In this document: piece by piece, positions 12,841 to 24,272 of the stretch | Layout of the letters: the number at the start of each line of letters is the position of its first letter | How positions within the stretch are numbered: position 1 is the first letter of the stretch | Source of the DNA: Silene noctiflora | Taxonomy: Eukaryota; Streptophyta; Magnoliopsida; Caryophyllales; Caryophyllaceae | Assembly: GCA_009801015.1 (NCBI GenBank) | Contig: VHZZ01001092.1 | Location: 125,703-160,799, forward strand | Length of the DNA stretch: 35,097 nucleotides | Direction of reading: 5' to 3' | Made by a program: the position numbers and the translations under genes | The notes under the pieces: model-generated | The model's input: only the letters and a program-made list of their open reading frames with translations | Told to the model about the DNA's origin: nothing | The model's database searches: none

Positions 12841-14170
12841 ATGTCCGAGTTTTGGCCCAGGTTGATGAAATCTCCATTTCGTTCCAAAAAAGGTTAGTAT
12901 GTATTTCATTTTCGTACTTCATATATAAGATTTTATATTCTTCGATTAATACAGGTTTAGATAAAATAAAAAAAATAAAAAAAGTTGTTTTTTGTTGCTT
13001 AATGATTTTGATGATTATGGTTTATAATTATCTAAAATTGTTTTTTTATTAGGAAGATCAAAGAAGAAAGATATGGAAGACGAAGAAGAAGAAGGAGGCT
13101 TACGCAAGAAGCTAAATGTAAATGAGGAGTACAAGCAAGTGTTTAGGAGTAAATCATACGTAGAAATTTGGAGCAGAGTTCAACTACAGCTTAAAGGATC
13201 GCCTCCCATTTCTCACAAACGTTCATCATCTTCCTCGTCTTCCTCTTCCTCATCATTATCCGCTTCTTGTCCATTCTCGAACAGTCCCCGGTACACCCAT
13301 CTCCCCAATTGCTTACTTGAGCCGCGACAGGAAGTAGTTCTTGACTCGATAAAATCATCCAGGATTCAAGTTCTTCTGAAGGACTACTTTGAGGTGACCC
13401 TGGAGGCCTACAATGTATGTGAATTGCTCCTTAGAGGAATTCACAAAACTCGGTCCAATCACCGGATTATCAAAAGGGTCTTAACCTTATCTACTGAAGG
13501 GGAAACTACTACTGATTATGAAATGCTAATCCAAGAGTTAGCTTCCTTTGCAAGGTTAAGCAACCCGTTATCATTCATCATCAATGGCACGGTAGAGTTC
13601 CCTGGTATTCATGACAAACACGCTATTTTGCTTCAAAAATTGACCTCGAGGAGGAGAAGAATCAAACGCCGTGGAAAATTCATCAAGTTTTACAAGAAGG
13701 TAGCAAGTTATAGCTTCCTGATTGTTTACACCGCGCTAGCCATTGCATTGCTAAGCCTAGCATTGCACAGTGTGGTAGGATTGCTAGGAGCACCGGGGTT
13801 GTTATTGCCGTTTTCCACAGGTGTGCTCAAGAAAGTCGATTGCAAAAGCCTTAACCCTAGCGCCCTAGAACGCCTTGGAGCTCAAGTGGATATCACGGCT
13901 AAAGGAGCTTACATTCTTATCAATGACTTCGACACAATGGCTAGACTTGCGGCTAGGGTTCATGACGAGGTTGAGCATCAAAGAGCAGTTTCGCAGATCT
14001 GTGTAAGAAACAGTGAGAGCAGTGAAGTTGTGAAGGAAGCCGTTAGGGAGCTTAGGATGCACGAGGGTAGGTTCGTGGAGCAGCTGGAAGAACTTGAAGA
14101 ACATGTTTACCTGTGTTTTCTTACTATTAATAGATCAAGGAGACTTGTTGTTGACGAAATTTTGGCTTGA
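12841..14170 (+). CDS. UPF0496 (DUF677, AT14A-like) membrane protein
   Basis: A short first exon (12841-12892, MSEFWPRLMKSPFRSKK) joins a long second exon (13053-14170) in phase 1 and gives 389 residues, the usual size. The first exon matches the family habit of a short basic leader with a tryptophan. An acidic tract follows, then the conserved start of the domain (EEYKQVFRSKSYVEIWSRVQ), a run of about eleven serines (75-85), helical segments around 110-200, a basic RRRRIKRRGKF stretch, and a hydrophobic hairpin at about 237-270 (two membrane passes). The conserved ITAKGAYILINDFDTMARL and DEVEHQRAV segment and a C-terminal coiled coil (about 325-370) follow. Related AT14A proteins link plasma membrane, cytoskeleton and wall; the molecular role of UPF0496 is unsettled. 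Translation could start at Met25, but the exon 1 ATG fits the family and the splice phases. Confidence 0.9.
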
Positions 14171-14971
14171 GATCTTGAAGATGGTAGGAAACTTGGTGAC
14201 GGAAATGCAACCGAGCTGCTACTGTTGATAATTTAGCATACATTGGATTACATTCATTCATTTGTGAGTTATTGGAGAAACAATCATTCTTGATTCTTTA
14301 GATCAATCAATTGTCGAGATATTTGGTAAATTACTAGGCTTAATAATATGTACTGTACATAGTAAATAGTAAAAACATCATAAAAAAAATTTACACCATT
14401 TGATATGTAATAACATTTGTCTGAAGCAACATACATAACAAAATGTATGTGCTTCTTATATTGAGACGCAATAGCCGTCACTTGATACAATTCTCGAAAT
14501 GTTTCTCTTTTCGGTGCAAGTGCAAGGAAGATTACGTGCATCGGACATCTTTTTCGCTCTTTTGGAAACAAAAATGATAGTTGACATTTGTAAGATTCAT
14601 GTATTTCCGAATTACAACTCACTTGCACAAATGGCTGAGTAACTTGTCTCAGAATCTTATGCGCCAGTTTCAGTTGGAACTAACAAATAACAACAAAAAT
14701 GGCTGAAAAGGGAGAAATCTACTGCTTTATTGCAACCATATCATTCAATTATAAAATACAACAAGGAAGGGAATACAATAGGTACTGGGAAGCGTGTCGT
14801 TCATACCTCACTGACGGCACAAGCCCTGGATAGAACCTTATTGCGCAGCCATGTGTAGTGAGCATTGTACAAGAGGCTTCATGACTTAGCCTGGATCTCT
14901 TCCATAATCAAGTGTACACACTACACAAATCCGGAGCTTCAGCAACATCGGCAGAGATGTGCAGGTGAAAA
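14171..14971. other. Convergent spacer between UPF0496 and ABITRAM-like genes
   Basis: Holds the 3' UTRs of the two convergent genes. TTTATT at 14726-14731 (AATAAA on the minus strand) lies about 240 bases after the ABITRAM-like stop and is a candidate polyadenylation signal. An open frame on the minus strand (14284-14628) has no recognisable similarity and is probably incidental. Confidence 0.4.
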
Positions 14972-17769
14972 CTATGTCAAACTCGGTTTTTTTAGTTTCG
15001 TATACTCGTCAAAACTCACGAGTGATTCCTTATTCTTGAGCCAATCTGCTGGTCTTGGCATTACAATCGCAATGTAACCATCCCTGTCAGCCTGAAATAT
15101 GAGAGAAAAGGTTAAGCATATTATACGGCTACAATTAAAAAAACATGCATTGTGATTACGAATGTGCACGTCTGAAAAAGAAAAAAAAGTGCCTCAAGTT
15201 AAAGAAGGGGTAAAACCCAACTCCGCAGTATATAGGATATGATAGATCATATTAAAACGGCTCATGAAACATCATGAGCTTCTGTTTTCAAGAAGTAGAA
15301 GATGACCGTCTTGTTCCTGACTATGGGTTATTTGAGGAAAAAGGTGCTAAGTTCATTTTTTGCAGTTAGGCCACCAGGCAATAACCATCAAATTATATCT
15401 AACACGACTTCTTAACACTCGTGTTGTACTGTTTCTTAACAACATGATCCATCAAAAGGCAAGACAACGAAGCATCATTATCTTAGTCCTATTATAACTC
15501 GCTAATAATAAATAATGCAAGTATAAAGGTCAGTAAGAGTAAGAACTTGTTCTCACCGAAGTATTAAGCAATCCTGGATTGTTCATTAATCTATTGTTGA
15601 CTTCGAGTAAAGACCCTTTAACACAGCACCTGTTTAGAACATTGTAACCCCTTAAAATTGAGAACCAAGAAAAATCCATACGAGAAAAAACACACTCGGA
15701 AATGATACAATAAAAAAAGAAAGGGTTTTACCTGACTATATAGGAAGTGTCACCACTAGAGACATTGCATAATATACTGTTGGTTTGAAAGAGTTGCGCA
15801 TTCTGCAGAGACGCGTTCATCAGCTCAAAACATGATAAATGGAAGAGTAGAAAGCCAAATCAATCATGTGAATCATGGAAATAGCTTTCCTTATCTTTTC
15901 TTCACTTCTACCAAAATGGATAAATGCATGATCTAATATAAACAAGTAGGCCAAAATCAAACACTAAATAGGTCGCATGCATGGTCGCTGTAGAGAACCA
16001 AGCACCACATGTATATTTATCTACGAGCATAAGACTAACTCACATAAGACTTGGGACAACTTCACTACGAGGTTAGGAAGCACGAATCATTACATACTTT
16101 CAGCTTGCAACTGACTTCTTTCACTCATTGATTACTGCCAAATATCAGACTTGACTTCTTTCACTCTGAGAGCTATATTCCACTATACAGTATACACATA
16201 ACCGATCTGCTTTCCCTTGTAAATATTTGATTGACTATATATCTTTTTCAGTTCAGAAAATAGAAACCTACTAAGATGCTACTTCATACAACTTAAAAGC
16301 TCGAAGCTATTCAGCAGAAATCTGCATAAGAAGTAATTTTGATCTTCCTCTGGAATTTAACACGGAGGAGCCATGCTGCAATGTTCGGTTTTTGCAAGTA
16401 TATTACTATAACACTGTTACCACAATTTCTGAAGACATTAAAGCTTAAGCTACCAAAAAAGACTACTTTATATGCTTTAAAACACTTGTGATTTGCATCA
16501 AATTTTGGTTCTATTACACTTCAGATCAGCAAAGTGAAAATCACTCTAAGAGCTCAGGACAGCAATGTCGATCCAAGATCCGTCAAGGTACCAAAGTGGA
16601 ATTATCTCATACCTAAGCTACCAAAATGAAATTAGCTCAAACTCGGTGAAATTTCTGCTCAAAATATTGGGCCTTGTCTAGTTCGGACAACAGCATTCAT
16701 TACTAATTCAAATTCCCAATCAACCTACTCCCCTCCAAAAAACCCACCAACAAAGATGTATACAAAAAATTCACAAACAGAATGAATTACCTTCTTCCGC
16801 TTGCCAGTGACCTTGAATTCGCTCCTATCAGACTTGCCGACATTGAAATCTACAGAAGTAACACCTCCTTGAGCCTGAAGCGCCACATGGGTTGGTGCCA
16901 ATCCAATTACACACAATCTGTTCTTCCCCTCCCAACAAATCAAACAAACCCAATTTAGCCAAAACCTATTACAATCAACTCAAAAGTGTCCAACAACAAC
17001 CCAACATCTCACACAGCTCAAATTTCAGCTTTACATCCACACAAACTAAAGAAGTTTCAATCTTTTCCAAGTAAAATCATCAAAACATGATGAACAATGA
17101 ACAAGTTTCAATCTTTCTTATTCAAAATGAGCATAGAGCTATTCTATATACTCCCTCCGTCTCAATCAATTGTTTACCTTTGATTAAAATGTCCCTCGCA
17201 ACGAATATAGAAGGTAACCAAATGAACAAGAAGGAGGGAGTATAAAATTTCAATCTTTCTTATTCAAAATGAGCATAGAGCTATTCTATATACTCCCCCC
17301 CGTCTCAATCAATTGTTTACCTTTGATTAAAATATCCCTATTCCCTCACAACGAATATAGAAGGTAAACAAATGAACAAGACAGAGGGAGTGTACAATTA
17401 GAAGCGTAAACGAGAAGTAGGAAATAAGAAAGCATACCCATTAGCATGGCGATAGACATATTGATCATGTCCTGGTTTCATAAAATCTGAAACAAAAAAA
17501 AAGAATGCAACTTTTTCAGGAAAATCAAAAGTAGGCAATAAGAACAGAAATAACAGAATAAATAGAATAATGAAGAAAGGAAAAGAGAGGAGACCAATGG
17601 TATAATAGCGGACAAAATTAGTTTCAACAGCAGTAGGAGGGAAGAGAGGGAGAATTGAAATATCAGGTAATATCAGCTTCTTCATCTCTTCATCTTCTTT
17701 CTGCTTTTGCAGTAAATCGACAACAGTGTGTAATCCGCTCGCCGCAGTCGCAGGGTGTTTTTCGTCCAT
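14972..17769 (-). CDS. ABITRAM (FAM206/Simiate)-like protein
   Basis: Six exons on the minus strand: 17769-17595, 17486-17438, 16917-16791, 15802-15732, 15629-15557 and 15091-14972. Phases agree and give 204 residues. From family knowledge, the pattern NFVRYYT, HANGLCVIGLAPTHV, VTGKRKK, LCNVSSGDTSYIVRCCVKGSLLEVNNRL and DGYIAIVMPRP tracks animal ABITRAM (FAM206A/Simiate), a small protein with a lipoyl/H-protein-like beta fold found in the nucleus and implicated in actin and transcription-linked processes. The plant role is unknown to me. The small exon 2 (49 bases) and exon 3 start were fixed by phase: only the acceptor before 16917 completes the Gly codon split by exon 2. A GTGAGT in the last exon could act as a donor, but reading on to the TAG at 14972 gives a natural end (FDEYTKLKK). 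The 520-base second intron holds the tandem MITEs. Confidence 0.85.
17106..17394. mobile_element. Two Stowaway-like MITEs in a tandem duplication, inside an ABITRAM intron
   Basis: A unit of about 142-147 bases occurs twice in direct order (17106-17247 and 17248-17394). Each unit starts with TTTCAATCTTTCTTATTC and ends with a MITE: 17149-17242 and about 17291-17394. The MITEs begin TACTCCCTCCGTCTCAATCA and end in an inverted counterpart (GAGGGAGTA), with TA at the edges, typical of Tc1/mariner-type Stowaway elements. The repeated flanking sequence shows the element was duplicated together with host sequence, not inserted twice. Confidence 0.75.
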
Positions 17770-18572
17770 CGTTCTCTAAACTGAAGTGCTTCACCCTGTA
17801 TTTGACGGCTCCTCAGTGTGTTTGCTTAGTTTTGGAGAGAACTGGCAATATTAATTATGGGCTTAATCAATTGATGTTAATCCAATTCAAATTATCTATC
17901 GGATTTCCTCTACTAAACTTAGCCTTTGGATATTCCGACTTCATTTCGTCAACGATTTTACACTAATATTACGTAAAACGGATTCATTGTAGTTATCAAA
18001 GAAGTCGTTTTACAATAAACTTGTATACGCTTTACAATTTACACAAGTATGTGATTCAACTGAACCCGGGCATTTGATTTACCCATTTTTTGTATGTGAA
18101 AGTTGTCCGTAACTGGCAGTATTAAAATGTAACAGTAGTCAGTAATTACAATTACAAGCATCTTTTTTATTATGTGAGGTAAATTTTTTAAGATGCTGTT
18201 CTTGACTCGGCTATTGAACGTACATTATTTCACGCTTATCAAGCACGAAATTTTACTCCCAGCGCAATCACAATATGAGCAACTATCCCCTGTGCTTAAA
18301 ACATGAGAATTAGAAACGTATGATAATGTCGCATTATTATACGTTAAAAACAAGTATATCCCCTAGGACCCGAACTATGTGAGGTTTCCCAAACAGGCCA
18401 AACAGGTTTAGCTAAACCGACAATCCCAAACTCCTTATAAAGAAATTTAAAGGCACTTGAAACACAACCATTCTGGTTAGAAGGTAACAGTCTCACTACT
18501 CTGAACATAAGTATAAGATAACTTCAGCTAGGAGTAGGAAACAACCCCCAAAAAACAAAGGAATTCTAGGTT
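17770..18572. other. Intergenic spacer between ABITRAM-like promoter and RPN3 3' end
   Basis: Both flanking genes are on the minus strand, so this stretch holds the ABITRAM-like promoter (right of 17769) and the RPN3 3' UTR (left of 18573). No gene, MITE or RNA is recognised. A plus-strand open frame (17655-17966) overlaps the ABITRAM first exon antisense and looks incidental. Confidence 0.35.
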
Positions 18573-21500
18573 TCAAAACTCGTCATCCTCCTCTTCGGCG
18601 ATATGTTTAGCAAGTTCTTGTTCTTGCTGCTGCCGTTCCCTTCTCTTCTCCGCACTCTCCTTTTCTTTGTCCGAGTTAGGTGGGTACCTTAGGGCCCTAA
18701 CTGCTTCATTGTGCATGTTGAGGCAAAAAGCAATTCTAGAGTCAAAGGCAGATTGTGGCTCGGTTGTTGAGTAGATGTCCCCTGTCTCCTTTGATAACAT
18801 CCACCCATTTGCATGATCCAAAGCGGCATCAATGGCCCCATCACGGATTGCCTTGGCCACTATGCTCTCTGCATCAGCAACAGGATTGGGGGAGTCCAAT
18901 CTGAGCTTCTTTGCTACGTCAGCAAGGGAGATGCGAGAGTAGGAAATGCTGATGTTTCGAAGCCCGGTCCTGATGACATTGTGCCTCAAGCGAACGATCA
19001 GATTGTGTGTCCGATCTTTCTCAAAAGTTGAAGAGAACGCCTCGTTTACATTTTTGAACAAACCCAAGTCGCCAATTCTAACAGCCTGTACCCCATCAAA
19101 ACTCCTCACTGTTAAAACCAGGAAATAAAAAAGAAAGCAACAAAGCTGGGACTGACTAGGTCAGCCAATATCCCTGAATTAACAGAAAATTATGCAGGAA
19201 GGCCACAAGCCAGATTCTTTTACACTTACATTAGTTAGTTCAAAGTAAGGACGCAATGATTTCTCCATGCCTTTCTGCATGAAAAGCGTCCTCTCAGGAA
19301 TCTCCCCCAACAGTAATCGTACTAAAACTGCCCATTTGTTGCACTGAATCCTGAAGCCACGGGCTGAGACAGGGGCTTTTCGAGCAGCTTGAAGCAAGCT
19401 CTCTTTAGCATCAGTGTACTCCAATTGAATCGTCTGGATCTTTCCAACATAGAAGAGATATCGACAATGCTGTGAAAAATAGTTCAAAACATGATCAAAT
19501 CACAGAGTATGGACCCCAAAGTACTCAAGAACTTGTGACATGAGATAATCAAAAAGTGAAAAACAAGCTATCACTTGATGTAGAGAAAATTTGATACTAT
19601 CTCAAAGTTGCATCAACTTGTATCATAGCCCAAGAAAACTGCATGTCTATTCATTTCCTTGATTACTCTCGTTGGCAGTGGGGGTGTTTGGGCAGAGGGG
19701 GAAATGGTAAAAGTAAATCTTACATCTCGGATAATAGAAGGGGGTCACACATTCTCAAGGCAGACCTTGCTATCCTCTTTTGGTAAAGTGTTTGTTGACC
19801 AAAATACCCGACACTTGATGCAGTTAATTAAGATTAAATTTAGACATGAACTGACTACATTCCATAACTACCCAATTGGCATAGAAAGATTTGATATGGG
19901 GAGGAGGAATGTCAAGAAACAAAATTTTCCATAAGACTTGGAAGAACCCCATTATCTACTTATGTCATACACATACTAGAACGAGTACAACTGTACATCT
20001 TTTAGTTTTAGCCAGAACTTTTATTTTACTTCAGTAGCAGGTAAAGGTCACACTTTGCACAGTATAGGCAGTCACTACACCTCAAATAAAAGGCCACAGG
20101 AAACTACACAAAAATACCAGAACCAAAGATGATAGAGGTACCTGTTGGTTGGAATGGGCCCCAAAACTAGGCGCCTTGGATCTCAGCTTCTCAGCCTGGT
20201 CATATAAGTTGTAGTGTAGATAGTTTCGAAGTAGCAAGTTAAGAAGTGTTTCCTGCACCGAATATAAAATACCATACAAGAATTTAGAAAATAAGCAATT
20301 GATCGGTTTAAAGCTTTGTTTATTTCAAACTTAAATGGTTAACCACCATGCCATCGTTCTATTAAAAGGACGCACCTGACCAAGCTCATCATGGTTCAAA
20401 GTCGCCAAACGATGCAAGGCAAGGAGTTCTCTGAAACAATAGGCGCCAAATTAGAGAAACAAAAGAGTAGAAGTGCTACTCAACGTCTTCTGCAAAGACA
20501 CGCTGGAAAAAAATAGCTGGTAAGTTTGAATTAGTTTAAACCTACCCGCGAATTTCAGAAAGATCACCCGTAAGCTCATAACTCAATGAGTAGTAAGAAT
20601 ACAATTTGGAAGCCAGAACATCAGCAACCCTTCTTTTCAAAGACTTCAAGCGTGCAATGCTGGCAGATGCACAAGCTTTAGCCTGAAACGTTTCGAAAGA
20701 GCAAGAGGTGAAATCACAAAGGCTGGCATAATGGAGCAGGAAGAAACTGTGGGCTGAAAAAAATTACCTCGTTGTACATCTTCTGATCAATCAGGAACAG
20801 CAAGACTATCAAGGAACAGAAGATTTCCAGCTCTGGTAGAGTGCTCTTTGCTGAAGTTTGAATCGTGGATGTTGCAGTGTCAACATCCATCTCATGATCA
20901 GTTCCCTATAACCAATACCACAATAAAATTAGATAACCCAGGTATCAAGGTAAAGTAGAAATAAATCGTGGAACAAGAAAGTTTTCCCTCAAAATATTTC
21001 CTATTTTTAGGAAACTTTGAACAGAGTTGGAGTTAGGAAAATAGATTCATTCATTTCCTACCCTTTCCATCCCTCCAAACTTACTAAGGGCACTAGCAAT
21101 AGGAGGTTTGCCAAGGGTTTGTAAGATGATATGTCCTCGATTTTTGAGGTTTGTCTACGAACCTCCTATTGCTAGAGATAGGTGTTGAGGTTTGTAGTTA
21201 AGAAGGGTTACTATGTAGTATACCGGTTTGTGGAGAGAGGTAAGAGAAACGGTGGGTCCCTTGTATAAAACATAAAGAAGCTTGCTTATTGTTGGTAAGA
21301 GGTTTGTTGTAAAAAGGTTTGTGTTTTTGATGATTTGGCATTTGACAAACCTCAAAATGGGTTCATCTATTGTGGATGCCCTAACTACACAAGGTAATTG
21401 TATCCCTCACAATTCCTCCATCCAAACAAGCCTTAAGCCCCTCAAATTCACCATTCTGCTTGTTCTCTACTACATAGTGAGTCCTAAGTTACATAACAAG

Positions 21501-22676
21501 GTAACTTTAACACCATCAGCATTATCTCGTTTGTTCTATATTGAAATACAATAAGGTGAGCATATGCCACGAGATTCAAGATGTCTGTAGATGGCAAATG
21601 AGCAGGTGTTCTGTTACTAGATATAGATCATATATACCTGGACACTCACAACGAGACATGACTATATTGAACAATAGGCCATAGCCCTATTATACACCTC
21701 CACCTACATACCACGAACGCACCCCTCATTCTCTCAACCCTTGCATTAAATCTTTCAAATGTGCAAATCAAATTTCCCTACCATAGAGATACCAATTGAT
21801 AACAATACCCAAACAACCAACTCATGTTAACGGAACAATTCTATTGAAAGAACCAGAATTCTCGAACCATAATATGCATCTCTCTTCTCTTTGATCTCTT
21901 TCCGTATAATTTCGCAAAGCACATTATGCATTCTCTCTATAACCAAAACCAAACCAAACCAATCATTTACTTGTTCTTCGACATGAGAACGTAATCATTC
22001 TCTCTATATTCAATCCAAACCAAACTTCAAGGCATTAGGCATCTAACCAAAAACAATCCAATATAATATAACACATGCAATAATTTCACAAAGCACATAT
22101 GCGTTCACGTTCTCTCTATATTCTATCCAAACCAAAACAATCCTCTACTTGTTTTTCAACATAAGCACACAATCCTTCGACAGTTCACTGGGAAAAACAA
22201 GCGACCAAAAGCCAAACTACCAAAATTCAAAGCATTAGCCATCTAACCAAAAACAATTCAGTAAATCACATATGCAATAATACCAAACCAAATGCAAAAT
22301 CACGAAACGGGTATACCTTAGGGAGATAACCAGTAAGTTTAGCGAGGGTATCAGAACCCGAAACAAGAGCATGATCAAGGAACAAGGACAACACACGAGC
22401 CGTAAGCTTACGACGGACAGTGAACGTAAGACGAATAGCACGAGAAATACGACGGGTTTCCTTGTTAAGTGAACCCGTTTCAAGTAACGACCCAATCTCC
22501 TTCAAATCTACACCAAATCACACCCAATCAAACAAATTACGAATAAAAAAATCGGAAATCAAATAGAAACCCTAGAAATTGGGGATTAACATTAACATAC
22601 GTTTGAGCGTAGGAGAATCGGGTGAGGAGAGAGAATTGGAGTGAGTAGCTTGAGTCATCTCCACATCTTCCGTCAT
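18573..22676 (-). CDS. RPN3: 26S proteasome non-ATPase regulatory subunit 3 (RPN3/PSMD3)
   Basis: Eight coding exons on the minus strand: 22676-22601, 22507-22317, 20905-20768, 20682-20546, 20430-20376, 20252-20142, 19469-19230 and 19085-18573. All are in phase and give 486 residues, matching plant RPN3 (about 488). Diagnostic segments are [71 protein letters not shown], the PCI-domain core [17 protein letters not shown] then [15 protein letters not shown], and a charged tail ending AEEEDDEF. The N-terminus carries the usual MDVD acidic patch in exon 3. RPN3 is a structural PCI subunit of the lid of the 19S regulator, needed for degradation of ubiquitinated proteins in nucleus and cytosol. 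The exon just before the PCI core starts at AVRIGDLG; an open reading upstream of it is intron. The 1.4-kb second intron contains a Tourist-like MITE. Confidence 0.97.
21088..21381. mobile_element. Tourist-like (PIF/Harbinger) MITE in an RPN3 intron
   Basis: The element is 294 bases long with terminal inverted repeats: left GGGCACTAGCAATAGG, right (read inverted) GGGCATCCACAATAG. It is flanked on both sides by TAA (21085-21087 and 21382-21384), the target duplication of PIF/Harbinger elements. A second inner inverted pair (AGCAATAGGAGGTTTG near the left end and CGAACCTCCTATTGCT at about 21159-21174) makes the left part a strong hairpin. It encodes no transposase. Confidence 0.8.
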
Positions 22677-22677
22677 C

Positions 22678-22778
22678 CTATAGATGCAAATCGCAAAAAA
22701 ATTGAAGAATTGATGTAATTAAAGAGTGTAAAATTGTAGAAATTATTAAGAAGAATTAAGGAATTGAAGGAATTATAC
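22678..22778 (-). other. RPN3: Probable 5'-UTR intron of RPN3
   Basis: On the minus strand a donor (AAG|GTATAATT, at 22778) and a T-rich acceptor (CTATAG|G, ending at 22678) flank about 101 bases. The acceptor would leave a single base before the ATG at 22676. Leader introns next to the start codon are common in plant housekeeping genes. This is inferred from splice-site shape only. Confidence 0.45.
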
Positions 22779-24272
22779 CTTGATTAAATTAATCTGGAGA
22801 AGGAAATTAGGGTTTGAAGACGATTGAATTTCTACTACAGTTCTCCCTCAACAAGCACACTGCTACAGTTTGGTGGTCAGCTAGTAGAGTACAATTAAGA
22901 GTATCCGGGTTACGTATACAAATAGTCGGTATCGATCTTGACCATTAGGCTGAGACGTTTTCGATTTAAATCGAAGTCCGGGGACTGGAATATTGGACCA
23001 AAGGACCTGGAGTTGTAACGGGCCTGATTATTGTGATTAAGGGTAAAGGCCTGTTTATAGTGGGCTGCTGTAACGACTCCTTGATGGAGTGTTACTTACC
23101 CAAAACTATTCATCGTCAACGCATTTCTCTGAATCGTCGATAATATTTAATAAAAACATTCCAAATTATTTTTCTTAACCTATACATTTCAATCAAACTA
23201 TCGACAAACAATTTAATTGACAAATGAAAATTAACAATTAATATTAAATAACAAACAATTGAAGAACCTTTGATTTGATCCACAAATCGAAAAACGTTTA
23301 TGTTTAGAGTGTATTCATACTTGTTTATCATTGAAACTCTAGGTGTTTACCTTGAATGGTCATACGAGATAGCTAGTCCTTGAAAGAGGCAGCTACCTAA
23401 AAAATTAAATTGATTAGTATTAGAATTCGAGAGGGGATAAAGCATAACGATAATCGTAGTATTATTGATATTGTTCGTTCGTGTCTCTAACTATTACAAG
23501 TGCGGTGTATATATAGTATTACCGAAGATCACGTAATATCGCTAACCAAATATATCTTATTCTAGAAAATCACAATATTATTCTCTACGATATATCACGA
23601 TACCATATTTCCTAATTATGAATATGTCGATATCTCGACATATCCTGATATCTCGTAACAATTAGTTTAATTACGTTAATTGATGATCCGTGCATTGAGA
23701 AGATAGATAGAGCCAAATGCAACCTACCTCTTACCCTATCCGTCAAATTGGAACAACTTAAAGCTTCCTTCCATACATAAGAAGATAAAAGAGGTTTGAA
23801 AAAGCTCAAAAATGGTCCATACTGCCATTAAAATAGCTGTTTTGGCATACCAATGTCATTGTTTGATCTGCTTGAATTGCTTCTTAAAATGATAATGCGC
23901 TCTGAGTATTACGTTTGATGTTAACCTTTCAATCTGCTTTATTAAGTTTGTGACAAAAATAATCGTCATATTTTTCTAAGTGCTGCCTTATCTGCTTGAC
24001 ATTATTATGCTACTCTTTCAGCCTTGATGCATATCTGTATCTTCATTCTTAGATATTCTTAAATAATAAATATGATTGGGTTTATAATTAGTTTGTTAAT
24101 CTCATGCCTACTCCACTAATCACTATTTCTAAACCAATAATAATCCGTACTTATACACGATCATTTGATGATTTATCATCTGTTTCGTACTTTATACGAA
24201 GCAGTTTGATTTGGCAACACGTACTCTATGTTAACAAAATGAGATACGTGTTTCTTCATGTTTTAATCCTTA
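22779..24272. other. Intergenic DNA right of RPN3
   Basis: The first about 100 bases are the RPN3 leader and core promoter. Beyond that no gene is recognised; open frames at 23116-23331 and 23612-23809 are short and without family features. Near 23623-23642 a 7-base inverted repeat (TATGTCG and CGACATA) sits within a stretch unusually rich in CGATA words (23430-23660), perhaps an old repeat. Confidence 0.35.

Noticed and set aside
14284-14628. Minus-strand frame of about 114 codons between UPF0496 and the ABITRAM-like gene
   Set aside because: No recognisable similarity, located in the expected 3' UTR region, and no signal or domain.
16918-16943. Longer ABITRAM exon 3 starting at WEGKNRL
   Set aside because: The reading is open, but the upstream acceptors do not match the phase left by exon 2; the acceptor before 16917 does and gives the family sequence HANGLCVIGL.
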